This document shows, piece after piece, positions 32,430-44,320 of a stretch of 64,000 bases of DNA. The position numbers and the translations under genes are program-made. The notes beneath the pieces are model-generated. The model was not told where the DNA came from. It ran no database searches and saw nothing but the letters and a program-made list of their open reading frames with translations. Position 1 is the stretch's first letter. Each line of letters starts with the position of its first letter. The stretch comes from Topomyia yanbarensis (lineage: Eukaryota > Arthropoda > Insecta > Diptera > Culicidae). The stretch spans positions 73,841,412 to 73,905,411 of the forward strand of contig NC_080671.1 of the NCBI RefSeq assembly GCF_030247195.1, read 5' to 3'.

Positions 32430-35400
32430 GTCATCGAACGAGGTCACTGATTCGATCACTGTTCTACAGTGGAACAGCAGAAGTATCCTCCCGAAAATTG
32501 ATTCCTTTAAATTTTTACTAAATAGTTTAAAATGTGATGTTTTCGCATTATGTGAAACTTGGTTAACTTCCGATATAAATCTCAACTTCCACGACTTTAA
32601 TATAATTCGTCTGGATCGAGAAAACCCCTATGGAGGAGTACTTTTGGGGATTAAAAAGTGCTATTCTTTCAACCGAATTAACCTCCCTTCGACACCAGGC
32701 ATTGAAGTTGTCGCTTGTGAAATAAGGATCAAAAGCAAATACCTTAGCATTGCTTCCATCTACATTCCCCCTAGAGCGTCGGTAGGGAACCGAACGCTTT
32801 GTAATATCACGGAATTCCTACCGGCACCGCGGCTAGTTCTAGGAGACTTTAACTCGCACGGTACGGTATGGGGTGGTCTTCACGATGATAACAGATCAAC
32901 ATTAATCCAAGATCTTTGCGACAATTTCAACATGACCATCTTAAACACGGGAGAAATGACACGGATTCCTACACCACCAACACGCGCAAGCGCGTTGGAT
33001 TTATCTCTATGCTCGACTTCGCTACAGTTAGATTGCACGTGGAAGGTGATCCCTGATCCCCACGGTAGCGACCATTTGCCTATCGTAATTTCAATTGCCA
33101 ACGGTTCAAGACCATCAGAAACAATCAATGTCTCATATGACCTCACACGGAACATTGATTGGAAGAGTTACGCGACCGCGATATCCGCTAAAATCGAATC
33201 AATTCAAGAACTTCCTCCGGAGGAAGAGTACAGGTTTTTGGCTGGCTTGATTCTCGACAGTGCGAATCAAGCTCAGACTAAACCAGTACCGGGCGAGAAC
33301 ACCCACGGACGATCTCCCACCCTGTGGTGGGACAAAGAGTGCTCAGAACTGTACGCGGAAAAGTCCACTGCGTATAAAACCTTTCGGGACGACGGGTTAC
33401 CCGATAGCTATCGACAGTACGCGTCGCTAGAAAAGCGAATGAAGTGTTTGATGAAAGCCAAGAAACGCAGTTATTGGCGCCGGTTCGTCGACGGGTTAAC
33501 GAGAGAAACAGCGATGAGCACTCTTTGGGGTACGGCTCGACGTATGCGTAACCGAAATAGTATTAACGAGAACGTGGAATATTCAAACCGCTGGATATTC
33601 GCCTTCGCCAAGAAGATCTGTCCAGACTCTGTCCCGGTACAGAAAACATACCACGCCGCGTCTCCTCACGATACCGCGAACGAAACACCGTTTTCGATGG
33701 TGGAGTTCTCACTTGCCCTCTTATCGTGCAACAATAACGCCCCGGGGTTAGACAGAATCAAATTCAACTTGTTGAAGAATCTGCCTGATTCTGCTAAAAG
33801 GCGTTTGCTGAATTTATTTAACAAGTTCCTTGAGGGTAACATTGTTCCTCACGACTGGAGGCAAGTGAAGGTCATCGCCATCGCAAAACCGGGAAAACCA
33901 GCCTCCGACCACAACTCGTACCGACCGATTGCAATGCTTTCCTGTATCCGGAAGTTGTTCGAGAAAATGATCTTGTTTCGCCTCGACAATTGGGTCGAAG
34001 CAAATGGCTTACTGTCAGATACACAATTTGGCTTCCGCAAAGGCAAAGGGACGAACGATTGCCTTGCGTTGCTTTCTACAGAAATCCAAATGGCCTATGC
34101 TAACAAAGAGCAGATGGCATCAGTCTTCTTGGATATTAAGGGGGCTTTTGACTCAGTTTCTATCAATGTTCTTTCAGAGAAGCTGCATCAGCATGGTCTT
34201 TCGCCGATTTTAAATAACTTTTTGCTAAACCTGTTGTCTGAGAAGCATATGCATTTTTCGCATGGCGACTTAACAACATCGCGATTTAGCTACATGGGTC
34301 TTCCCCAGGGCTCATGTCTAAGTCCCCTACTCTACAATTTTTACGTGAATGACATTGACGATTGTCTTGCCAATTCATGCACGCTAAGGCAACTTGCAGA
34401 CGACGGGGTGGTCACTGTTACAGGGCCCAAAGCTGCCGATTTGCAAGAACCATTACAAGATACTTTGGACAATTTGTCTGCTTGGGCTCTTCAGCTGGGT
34501 ATCGAGTTCTCCACGGAGAAAACTGAGCTGGTCGTCTTTTCTAGGAAGCGTGAGCCGGCGCAACTCCAGCTTCTACTCATGGGTGTAACGATCAATCAGG
34601 TCTTCACATTTAAATATCTCGGGGTCTGGTTCGACTCGAAAGGTACCTGGGGATGTCACATTAGGTATCTGAAACAAAAATGCCAACAAAGGATCAATTT
34701 TCTCCGGACAATAACTGGAACATGGTGGGGTGCCCACCCAGGAGACCTAATTAGGTTGTATCAAACAACGATACTGTCGGTAATGGAATACGGATGCTTC
34801 TGCTTTCGCTCCGCGGCGAACATACATTTCATCAAACTCGAAAGAATTCAGTATCGTTGTTTGCGTATCGCCTTAGGGTGCATGCAGTCGACCCATACGA
34901 TGAGTCTCGAAGTGCTGTCGGGCGTTCTCCCGTTGAAAAATCGATTTTGGGAACTCTCATATCGATTGCTCATTCGATGCGATATCTTGAACCCGTTGGT
35001 GATTGAAAACTTCGAAAGACTCGTCGAGCTTAATTCTCAAACCCCTTTTATGTCCTTGTACTTCGACTACATGGCACAGAGCATCAATCCTTCTTCGTAT
35101 AATCCCAACCATGCCCGTTTTCTAGATACTTCTGATTCTACTGTATTCTTCGACACATCCATGAAGGAAGAGATTCGTGGAATACCGGACCATATACTCC
35201 CTCAAGTGATCCCCAATATATTTTATAATAAATTCCGTGAAGTCGACTGTGACAAAATGTTCTACACTGACGGATCGAATCTCGATGGGTCCACTGGCTT
35301 CGGTATCTTCAATAATACTATCACCGCTTCATTCAAGCTCAATGATCCCGCTTCAGTTTACGTCGCAGAATTAGCTGCTATTCAGTACACCCTTGGGATC

Positions 35401-36108
35401 ATCGACACTCTGCCCACAGATCACTACTTCATCATCTCGGACAGCCTCAGCTCTATCGAGGCTCTTCGTGCGATGAAGCCCAAAAAACAATTCCCGTATT
35501 TTCTGGGGAAGATACGGGAGTCCTTGTATACGTTATCTGAAAAATCTTACCAGATTACCTTTGTTTGGGTCCCCTCTCATTGCTCTATCCCGGGCAATGA
35601 AAAGGCCGACTCATTAGCAAAGGTGGGCGCATTAAATGGTGACATATACGAAAGACCAATCTGCTTCAACGAATTTTTTAGTATTTGTCGTCAGAGGACA
35701 CTCAACAGTTGGCAAACCTCATGGAGCAATGGTGAACTTGGACGATGGCTACATTCCATTATCCCGAAGGTATCAACGAAGCCTTGGTTCAGGGGGATGG
35801 ATGTGGGTCGGGATTTTATTCGTGTAATGTCCCGGCTCATGTCTAACCACTACACGTTGCATGCACATTTGCGGCGTATTGGGCTTGCGGAGAGTAGTCT
35901 GTGCGCTTGTGACGAGGGTTATCACGACATCGACCACGTTGTCTGGGTTTGTGCCGAGTATTGTGACGCCAGGTCTCTGTTAAAGGATTCCCTTCGGGCC
36001 CGAGGTAGACCACCCAATGTCCCAGTCCGGGATATGCTAGCAAATCGCGATCTCCCCTATATGTCCCTTATTTACAATTTCATTAAAACGATAAATATCC
36101 CAATTTAG
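32422..36108 (+). CDS. I-clade ORF2: endonuclease / reverse transcriptase / RNase H
   Basis: 1228 aa from the ATG in ATGGCTAA. APE-type endonuclease about 10-235, with N18, E45, D142-N144 and D217-H218 in place. Reverse transcriptase about 480-760, with FLDIKGAFDS, GLPQGSCLSPLLYNF and the catalytic LADDGV (D660-D661; most relatives have YADD or FADD). RNase H with D950 (YTDGS), E983, D1007 (ISDS) and D1063 (GNEKADSLA), a complete D-E-D-D set. The C-terminus has a Cys/His stretch (CACDEGYHDIDHVVWVC). It makes cDNA at nicked target DNA. No stop or frameshift over 3.7 kb. The Leu before ADD is unusual but the two Asp are intact. The 28-nt upstream extension of the frame lacks an ATG, hence the start chosen. 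Confidence 0.93.
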   Translation: MAKSSNEVTDSITVLQWNSRSILPKIDSFKFLLNSLKCDVFALCETWLTSDINLNFHDFNIIRLDRENPYGGVLLGIKKCYSFNRINLPSTPGIEVVACEIRIKSKYLSIASIYIPPRASVGNRTLCNITEFLPAPRLVLGDFNSHGTVWGGLHDDNRSTLIQDLCDNFNMTILNTGEMTRIPTPPTRASALDLSLCSTSLQLDCTWKVIPDPHGSDHLPIVISIANGSRPSETINVSYDLTRNIDWKSYATAISAKIESIQELPPEEEYRFLAGLILDSANQAQTKPVPGENTHGRSPTLWWDKECSELYAEKSTAYKTFRDDGLPDSYRQYASLEKRMKCLMKAKKRSYWRRFVDGLTRETAMSTLWGTARRMRNRNSINENVEYSNRWIFAFAKKICPDSVPVQKTYHAASPHDTANETPFSMVEFSLALLSCNNNAPGLDRIKFNLLKNLPDSAKRRLLNLFNKFLEGNIVPHDWRQVKVIAIAKPGKPASDHNSYRPIAMLSCIRKLFEKMILFRLDNWVEANGLLSDTQFGFRKGKGTNDCLALLSTEIQMAYANKEQMASVFLDIKGAFDSVSINVLSEKLHQHGLSPILNNFLLNLLSEKHMHFSHGDLTTSRFSYMGLPQGSCLSPLLYNFYVNDIDDCLANSCTLRQLADDGVVTVTGPKAADLQEPLQDTLDNLSAWALQLGIEFSTEKTELVVFSRKREPAQLQLLLMGVTINQVFTFKYLGVWFDSKGTWGCHIRYLKQKCQQRINFLRTITGTWWGAHPGDLIRLYQTTILSVMEYGCFCFRSAANIHFIKLERIQYRCLRIALGCMQSTHTMSLEVLSGVLPLKNRFWELSYRLLIRCDILNPLVIENFERLVELNSQTPFMSLYFDYMAQSINPSSYNPNHARFLDTSDSTVFFDTSMKEEIRGIPDHILPQVIPNIFYNKFREVDCDKMFYTDGSNLDGSTGFGIFNNTITASFKLNDPASVYVAELAAIQYTLGIIDTLPTDHYFIISDSLSSIEALRAMKPKKQFPYFLGKIRESLYTLSEKSYQITFVWVPSHCSIPGNEKADSLAKVGALNGDIYERPICFNEFFSICRQRTLNSWQTSWSNGELGRWLHSIIPKVSTKPWFRGMDVGRDFIRVMSRLMSNHYTLHAHLRRIGLAESSLCACDEGYHDIDHVVWVCAEYCDARSLLKDSLRARGRPPNVPVRDMLANRDLPYMSLIYNFIKTINIPI

Positions 36109-36960
36109 CCCCTCTCTTTTATTTCTTGTTTTTAGAAATTTCCTCTTGCTTGTGGAACCGATCAGCTGCAGAGTGCCACTATGTAACCGCCGTCGCCTTT
36201 ACCACTACGCCTGCATAGAAGGAAACTGAAGCGAGAGCGACACGAGGTCCGATGACTTTTTAAGGATTCCCCGCGGGTCCGAATAATACCATCCGCCAAC
36301 CCGGTACTCGACGACTTACTAGACTGAGGCGCAAATTTGTTTCGCTGATCTCCCGTTTGCGCGATAGTTGCAAGTTTTGCTCTTCTTTCCCTGTCACCAT
36401 ATACGTCTTCTCTCCCCTGTCCTCGACACACCTGCTGCTACACTGATGTGGAAATAGGCCCCCCTCTGAAATATCTTGACCAAGCATAAGTCTTCGTTAA
36501 AAAATCAAATTTGATTTCTGTATTCCTAGTTTTAAGATAGCTGTAATTTTTACTCTTTATTGAAACTCTTGTCCTCCATCTTGTAAATAGAATTGTATCC
36601 CTAGTTTTAAGATATCTGTGAAATTTCTCATAAATATTTGTTCCACCTTTTGTTAGTTTTAAGATAACTGTAAAATATTTCGTAAAATACTATTACTCCC
36701 CCTCTTGTATATCAAACTGAATCCCTTGTTTTAAAATTTTTCATAAAAAAATCTTTTGGCCCTCTCTTGTATATTGAATCTTATTTCTAGTCTTAAGATA
36801 GCTGTAAACTTTTTTTTTTTTTTTCTTGTATAAAAAAAATATTTCAACATTGTAACCTCCTAGTTTTAAGATATCCAAAATGTAAAAACAAAAGAATTTG
36901 GCACCGCCAAGCTAACGCATTTGTGCCTATCAAATAAACGAATTGAATAAAAAAAAAAAA

Positions 36961-36974
36961 AAGACACAAACGAC
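36961..36974 (+). repeat. Right target-site duplication of the I-clade element
   Basis: Exact repeat of 30774-30787, directly after the A-tail; the leading AA could also be counted as tail. Confidence 0.9.
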
Positions 36975-37485
36975 TGGAATTCAACTAATCTCATTGTTGA
37001 ATTAAGCTGCTTCATCGTAAAATACAACATAGGATATTTCAAACGTTTTGTTTCACCGACCGACGGATGAAGGTATGGAATTAAGTTGTTGAAATACTCC
37101 GTATTCCAGTAATTCACACGTAAATATAATATAGAGTTGTGTTTCTCATAATGTTATCTTTTTATAAACTGCACTCTTAAATGAGACGAAATAGCCAAAG
37201 GTATTTAAGGATTGTTGGTAATTGATTGATGATTTCAATTTTAGATGAAAGGTATATTTTTTTCTATTTAGTCAGCCAGCACTACAAAAAAAATCATAAT
37301 TATTCCACATATAGTTTGAAATCTCAAAAGATGAAAAATAATTATCATATTGCATATTAAATTTGTAAATAATTGAAATTTTACTATATAATTGACTAAA
37401 TCCGAAATAGAATGAACGAATACAATTTTCAACAATACTTTCAACTTTCAGTATACATTAGAGTGACAGGAAAAAAATGACCCCT

Positions 37486-38528
37486 ATCGGCCCACCCCTG
37501 ATTCGATTCCTAGTCCCACCAGGAGTTCTTGCACCAAATTTGAAGCATATCGGACAAGTCTAGCTACCGGACCAACGTACCTGAAGTTTGTATGAGATTT
37601 TTCGACAATTTACATGGAGAAAACCCACTAATTCGCATTTTTGCCGCTAGGTGGCACTGTATACATCGTATTATCACTGTAAGTGAAAATAAGAAAGATA
37701 ATTTAAGCTGCTAGTGAATCCGGATTTGTTAAAAGAAGTTATTAAATTTTTAGCGAAGTGATGTCTGAGTCAGTTTTACATGGGGCCTAGCAGTGCATGG
37801 TTATGTATCAGTACTCGATTCGCACGAACTAAACATTTTTGTGAAATAACCGTTAGATTTAGCTCAATAGTATGTTCAGAAGAATTGTAGTAAATAATAG
37901 GAGTCATGTTTCGGTTAAAAAAAAATTGGTTCCGCATTGTACCGCATAGAGGGCGCCAACACTAACTTTTCAACGGAGAGAGATAGAAATTAGGTGTCTT
38001 CCACAAAGTTGTAGAGCAGGCATTTTGCAATAATTCTTCCAAACATCTCGATATTCTATCTCTTTTCTTTGAAAAGTTAGTGTTGGTGCCCTCTATGCGG
38101 TTACATGTGGAACTAAAATTTTCCAACCAAAATATAACTCGTATTATGTGGTATAATTCTCTTGAACATACTATTGAGCTAAATCTAACGGTTATTTCAC
38201 AAAGATGTATAGTTCGTGGGAATCGAGTACTGATACTCAACCATGCATTGCTAGGCCCCATGGAAAACTGACTCAGTAGTAGTCTTCGTACAAAGTTGTA
38301 GACAATTAAATTATCTTTCTTATTTTCACTTACAGTGATAATACGATGCATACAGTGCCATCTAGCGGCAAAAATGCGAGTTAGTGGGTTTTCTCCATGT
38401 AAATTGTCTAAAAATCTCATACAAACTTCAGGCACGTTGGTCCGGTAGCTAGACTTGTCCGATTTGCTTCAAATTTGGTGCAAGAACTCCTGGTGGGACT
38501 AGGAATCGAATCAAGGGTGGGCCGATTG
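37486..38528. mobile_element. Giant fold-back element (arms about 480-500 bp)
   Basis: The left half (37486-37990) and right half (38045-38528) are inverted copies with scattered differences: ATCGGCCCACCC at the ends, CTAGTCCCACCAGGAGTTCT, GGAGAAAACCCACTAATTCG, CCGCATAGAGGGCGCCAACA near the middle. The loop is only about 55 bp. The long minus ORF at 37962-38435 is an artefact of the palindrome. No transposase. It fits a fold-back / long-TIR MITE. It sits in the TMEM65 intron. Confidence 0.85.
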
Positions 38529-39844
38529 AGTTTTCAAAATTTCATTATTTTTCTGGGCAGTCTAGTACACATGTATCGAAAAAAATGTCAATCAAAATCA
38601 TCCCTTTATTGAAATGTTTCAAAGAAAAACTAGGTAAAACCAAAATGAGGTCAGTTTCATTTCTGTTTTTTTTGTGTACGGGTTCAGGTAGTTGCGTCCA
38701 GGCTAAAACAAGCTTTCCAAGCTGAGACAACTACCTACGTGCATAACCGTTATGCCCAGCGTGTATGAACATAGTTGCTGTCGCTACCTTGATGTATTTC
38801 AGTAAGGTGTGCATCTTGGCTACTTTGCTGTCATTTCGTATGATGTGCTTCTTGAATCAAAATCAATAATAATTTTCAATAACTATTATTTGAGAATCTC
38901 GCAAAATTTAGAGAAAATTCAGTTATGTTTTTCATTTTTCTGTTGAAATCAACTAATTAGGAAAACAAGAATTTGTTTTATTTTCTTCATCGAATGGTTT
39001 TCAGTGAAGGACCGGGTGGAACTGCATACGTACAAAGTGCAGAAGGCTCCAATTCGCGACAAACGGCAAAATACGGTGGGAAAATCACGAGCCTTAATTC
39101 TGTACACCCAGATGCTGATGATGTGAAACACCCTTCAATGTTACGACAATAGAGCAAAATATTGATTTTCCTAGCTATACTTCCAAACTTTAAAGCATCA
39201 CTTTGAGGTATTTATTGAACGGTATGTACAGAAAAATACTGTATATATAGATTTTCAAATATTAATGAAAGTTTTTTCAAGACCAGCGCAAACGTTGTAT
39301 TAGTGGATAACGTCAAAATAAACTCAAACGGTAGCACATGAAGTGTTGACCCCTAAAGCGAATGTAATGTTTGTTGAAGTTGAAACAAATTTTTTATGTT
39401 ATCTCTAAAGACACACTGCTTATTATAGTGGCCCTGTACATAAGGAATTGAGTAATTGTGCATGCTGAATTTATTGTTGACAAAAAATATAATATCGCGA
39501 CCCATCACGCTGACGGCGGTTCCATATCGTTCTTCATTCTTTCAAGCTCAGACCTCCACCAGGAGGTTCTCCTAGTCGATTTAACAGTGTGAATCGGACA
39601 AGCTTCTTCGTATGAAACTGCTATGAACGAGTTTGTCTAATTCACGTCATCCGAGTCAACTAGTTGACACGCATCAATGGCCTTATTTTCAGGAATGGAT
39701 GCACGAGACATTTCACGTGGATTAGTAGTGTCTGTCTTGTAAGCAATGAAGGCAGTTTTAAGTTACTTTCCAATAGAAGTTTATGAATGAAATAACGAAA
39801 TTTGTCTAAATACTCAATTATGTAGATAAGCGTTTCAAGGCCAT
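38529..39844. other. Intron DNA of TMEM65, nothing recognised
   Basis: No coding signal or clear repeat structure found apart from short AT-rich runs. Confidence 0.35.
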
Positions 39845-40360
39845 ACTTACACGGCTGGCTGTTTAGAGTTCAAATTGCCTTTGTTTAGAAAACATAGGTT
39901 ACTCACGGTAGCCTGCTGCCCAGAGTTAAAAAACTCAAAAACTAAACAAGATCTTTTCTTTATCGAGTGACCGTGTACTCAGACACTAACTAAACAACTA
40001 CATAATAAACTATGCTTTACCGGTCGCATCGCTTGCTTGGAGCGAATCCTTACCCTTGAACCTTCTAAATCTCCAACTCCGCGACACATTTGGAAGAGTC
40101 TGATGAATCGTCGTTCTTTCGTTACGTAGGTGAAGCATCAACACTTTTCTTCTACCCTATTCTTTATCCTTCCCCGTGAACGATATGGACCGATGGAGGT
40201 GGCTGGCAATGGTGGCTATCATACTAAAACCTTTATAATATTAGTCGGATTTCTACTTACCATTTCCTAAGCAACTCTTATTAGATAATCAGCAGTGAAA
40301 CATGATGAAGTCAGTGTGTAAATCGCCAAAATCATCGTCAAAACACAACGTAATGCATTA
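39845..40360 (+). repeat. Dispersed repeat of about 520 bp, copy 2
   Basis: Counterpart of 20745-21320, same orientation, with many substitutions and short indels; shares AAACATGATGAAGTCAGTGT and AATCATCGTC near the right end. Confidence 0.65.
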
Positions 40361-40794
40361 TAGAAGATTCCTTTATGGAAGTACGGTTCTTGAACTAATG
40401 CTATGGATGCTTTATCTCGCAATCAGCCAGTTGATTTAAGCGTTCGCGCCTGATTGGATTTAGTGTTTAGTGCTAAATTTGGTGCTAATTTGGATTTATC
40501 GTCTAACAAGTTCCAAGTTGGTGCTAGTTACCGAATTCGAAATACAAAATCAAACTTAATCTATTTCCTTCTTAGAACAGAGAGAAGTTAACCTAAACAA
40601 TCTGGCCCTTGCAATGTTCAACAAGGTACACTCAAATATTGATAAAAAATGAGTGCTTTAAGAATCATTTCAAAAAAAAAAAACAACAAAACTGGGTCCT
40701 TTTTAATTATAATTGATAGTGTTCGTTATGATAAGCATGATTTTGTACCAAATACCAAAAATAGAACACAAACATTCTTTTTTCTGTTTTTTCT

Positions 40795-41135
40795 AGGATT
40801 GATACCTCTGTGTCAAAACTATCGAAGTACGCCAACATGATATGACAACGTATACTTCCGATCGGCACCAACCATCATTTCCAAATACGGAGAGGTGGAA
40901 TCCGTTACAAACGATTCTTAGAGAAACTTCTTCCCATATATTTCCGATGAGGCTCGTTTGGTGAAAATGCGTTTGACACATCCTATTCCTTCCTATCTGA
41001 CCACCCCAGACATTGTCCATAATCAGACAATACTGTGCAGCTATCCAGATCAGGTAAATTCATGTTGGATGTTTAATAACCTGGAAATCGCAGCAAATGT
41101 TTTCCCGCGACGAAAAAAGATTTCGAAGTACAGCA
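40795..41135 (+). pseudogene. Gag-like (ORF1) relic of a non-LTR retrotransposon
   Basis: One frame gives YDNVYFRSAPTIISKYGEVE, then after a TAG ISDEARLVKMRLTHPIPSYL and LCSYPDQ. This is the stretch (GEV ... RLV.MRL...IPSYL ... YPGQ) found before the zinc knuckles in some mosquito retrotransposon ORF1 proteins. It has internal stops and no knuckles. Family attribution is from memory and only moderate. Confidence 0.45.
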
Positions 41136-41625
41136 GTAGGTAACGCGTAGAAGATAAGAATAGTCAAAATATTTTTTTTAAATAGTTGTAAATTTATGAC
41201 CACCGCTCGGTCAAGTGAACGCCGTGTCAAATAAACGAGATATATAAAAATAGAAGTATACTGTATCATCTGGAGAAAATGATGGTTTCGATAGATGACG
41301 AAAGCGACCCCAGAATCAAACAATCAAATAATATCACAATACGAATATTATAACACAATCCAATGCCGTTAACAAATTGTGTTATGATGAATGTATCACT
41401 GATAATTAAAGTAACAAAAAATAAAATTTTTCAATGGGTGATATTGATAAAGGATACATTTCCAAGTGAGCATGAATTGGATTCTTCACAAACGAATCCC
41501 AGTTTTTGGAAAAAAATGAGTTACCGATAATTAAAATAAGAAAATACCGACAAACTTTTTATTCCATTTTTCAAACGTCAAGCATCAAAACCAATAAAAA
41601 TCAGCTCAATTTGATCCTAAATAAT

Positions 41626-41951
41626 AGGGTAAACCGAGGTGAGTTGAAACAGTGGAAAGTTCAAACAATGCCTATTGCTAGCAAAACCATACCGTTAGGG
41701 ATTTTGCAACAATTGCTTTTGTTATACTATGTTCACACTACAGAGTTAAAAGATGTTAATAATAATTAGCAGCAAGAAAAATGTCATCAACATAGTGTTA
41801 AAACACATTTTAACTCGTAGTGTGGATGTAGTTTTAAACATACGAAAGATGTAAAACAAAAGTATTTTGGCCGGATCTCCAACGACATGGTTTCGCTAGC
41901 AATGAGCACTGTTTGAACTCAACTCTATATCAACTTTCCTCTGTTTCCCCT
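41626..41951. mobile_element. Possible short TIR element (TAGGGTAAACCGAGG ends)
   Basis: TAGGGTAAACCGAGGTGAGT at the left is mirrored on the right by an end reading TAGGGGAAACAGAGGAAAGT on the other strand, and GTTCAAACA occurs in inverted position inside. Non-coding. Related in style to the elements at 45660 and 57178. Confidence 0.45.
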
Positions 41952-42594
41952 ACTTCCTATTTTTCACTCCATCCTGACGATTCGTTAAAAGAGCATCCAG
42001 TGCTTCGGGATTTTGTTTAAATTCTTGAATAAGTAATAAGATTGGGTTACGAGCGTCCTTCGAGAGTTATTCTTTGTCTTGAAAAAGCTACTCGTTTGGT
42101 TTTTAAAGCGAAGACAGCTAATTGCATCTTTCAGAAAGCTTGCTTTGATTTAGATCCAAAATGGCATTAAAATGTCTGGCTCGTGATTCTTGATGACGAG
42201 ACAGGAAACATATTTAGCCGCTTGAAAAGGGGTACATTTTTCAAATCACTGGAGAAAGCCGCGGCAAAGTCACAGTGAAGAAGATTAGATAGGTTAGATA
42301 AGTGAAAAGTAATAGAAACGCAGGCTTTAGCTAACAGTTTTGTTACGTACAATTACGAATAAGAACCGGACAAGCGAAGATTAATGCGCTAATGAATAAA
42401 CCCACGGTAATTTAAAAATCGCGGTAGTTCTAGAATCTGCGTTAAAAAACCTTGCTCTCGCTGTTGAAGAATAATTGCTTCCGCAAAGTTTTAGTATTGC
42501 TTAAACCACGGAACATTACTTAAGGATTATAAACAAAGGACAACAACTTTTATTTTAATTTTAGAAGCAAACCAGTTTTGTCACAATAGCCATT

Positions 42595-42705
42595 TTTTGT
42601 CACCTATTCCCTGGTTACAATTGAAGTTTTATGGCACTCTTGAACCCCTTTTTAAAATTTAAAATGCACTTGTAGTGTGCTATAAAACCAAAATTGCTAC
42701 TTGGG
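42595..42705. repeat. Inverted repeat (TTACAATTGAAGTTTTAT type), copy 1
   Basis: GGTTACAATTGAAGTTTTAT faces CTATAAAACCAAAATTGCTACTTGGG. A more compact copy lies at 43536-43628. Confidence 0.5.
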
Positions 42706-42734
42706 ATTGTTTCGAAGATATACAAACTTCTAAT

Positions 42735-43005
42735 CATTATGATATATTTCTCCATAAGGGGAAAAGATTGGGTAAACACCAAAATTTCTCCCCAGGGGGA
42801 AATTTTTTTGTGAAACCAATCTTTGTACGTGAAGGGCACAAATCCTAACTTGATACAGTCATAAGTTCATCTCGACTGCGCCTAATCAGAAACAGACACT
42901 AATTTAGCGACGGCTTGACGCTAAATCCCAAAACGGTTCGAATCGAACGACTGGTCAAACGTGATGATCAGCATAAGGCTTCTCGGAGATGTCTGGACTG
43001 AGTTA
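42735..43005. repeat. Diverged single unit of the 50.3-kb palindrome family
   Basis: Holds the same phrases in the same order as one arm of 50279-51413: ACCAAAATTTCTC, GGGCACAAATCC, CAGAAACAGACACTAA, GCGACGGCTTGACGC, AACGACTGGTCAAACGTGAT. It is strongly diverged, so it is an older copy. Confidence 0.6.
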
Positions 43006-43535
43006 AGAAAACTTAGCACTTGGCTAAAATTTGATTCAGATCGGATCCAATTTCGGAAATATGACCACCACCTTTTAATATATTCAAAATTTCATTGAAT
43101 TGCGTATCAAATTGTTTGGATTCGCAGGCTAGATCGTAGGCCATATTGTAAATTTCCCTTGCTGTGGAAACCAGAGATAAGTGGTGAAAATTCAACAAAA
43201 GTGTCACATAAGTTTGCAAAAAAATCCTTTGCAATCAATGGAACAACATGCTTCGATACCTATTGAAATATTCAGTGTCCATACCCAGCTAAAGCCTCGT
43301 CATTTACACTGTTAAATCATGAAGGTCAAACTAAATCTGAGGCTGTAATCACCGGTTCCAACGGCTCTCTATTCCCTATTCATTTGCAACATTAAAGCGC
43401 ATTAGATGCACTGAGCTGAATATTAAAATTCGTGTGTTAGTTTTCTATTCAACAAGATTGCAGATGCACTTACTAAGAAACGACAATCCTACAAAGTACA
43501 AACACAGTTTTTGTAAAGTAAACAAAGCCTTGCCC

Positions 43536-43628
43536 AAGTAACAATTGAAGTTTTATAGCGCGCTACAAGTACAATCTTAGTTTTATGACTAGCTATAAAA
43601 CTATCTTGAAACCTCAATTGTTACTAGG
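43536..43628. repeat. Inverted repeat (TTACAATTGAAGTTTTAT type), copy 2
   Basis: CCCAAGTAACAATTGAAGTTTTATAG faces CTATAAAACTATCTTGAAACCTCAATTGTTACT; a short hairpin element, related to 42595-42705. Confidence 0.55.
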
Positions 43629-44320
43629 GTGGTGGGTGGTACAACAATCTCCTAGCCAATTTTTCAAATTTTGAGTTGACGTTGTACTACAATCCAATAA
43701 TGCCACCATTGTAATAACAATATATTGGGTGAAGCGAACCATGAAATCTTATTGTTAACAAATGAGAAAAGCACAATTTCATCACCAGGTGGAATAAAAC
43801 AGGTTTTATAAGAAGCAGTTTTACACTTTAAAAACTAAACACATTAACGTCATGTGGAAAACTCTTGAATAAATTCAATCCTCAAACGGTAAAATGCACA
43901 CGGTTTCCATTTCACTGTCCAATCGTTTGAGGGAAATATGGTTTCCAAATGGCATTCATACGAACAAGAGAAATACCACTGACTAAAATTTGCAAATGAA
44001 TTACATGGATTTAATTGGTAGGAGGATCGGTAAATCAATTCTTTTACATAAAAAAACATAAAAATACATTTTTTCACGCGAAAGTCACCTGGAAAGTTCA
44101 TACTATATACTATACTATACAATAGCATGGCAACCAACATTCAATGAAAAAAATGTATTCATGTGGAATTTATTTGAATAAAATGTGAAGTACCAAATGA
44201 AATGCGTTTTAAAGGATTTCCATGTGAAATTGAAAGGAAAACCATTTTAAACATGAAAACGCACATGAAAGTGATGTTTAATTTCATAAGGTTTTATCGT
44301 GTGGATTATTATCAGTATAT

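Larger units (their letters stand above)
30788..36960 (+). mobile_element. Full-length I-clade non-LTR retrotransposon (MosquI-like)
   Basis: A 6.17-kb element flanked by a perfect 14-bp target duplication. It has a 304-bp 5' UTR with an internal promoter, ORF1 (gag-like, three CCHC knuckles), ORF2 (APE endonuclease, RT, RNase H, Cys/His tail), an 850-bp 3' UTR built of repeated TAGTTTTAAGATA(G/T)CTGTAA phrases, and a poly-A end after AATAAACGAATTGAATAAA. ORF order, the zinc knuckles and the RNase H place it in the I clade. Both ORFs are open, so the copy may be competent. It lies in the TMEM65 intron, antisense to that gene. Two 3'-UTR-derived copies are at 44321-44547 and 49733-50270. Confidence 0.92.

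Noticed and set aside
37962..38435. 157-codon minus-strand ORF
   Set aside because: Spans the centre of the fold-back element; its two halves are complements of each other in effect, and no family is recognised.
42930..42955. GGTTCGAATCGAAC resembles a tRNA B box
   Set aside because: It lies in a unit of the dispersed palindrome family; no A box at the right distance and no cloverleaf can be drawn.
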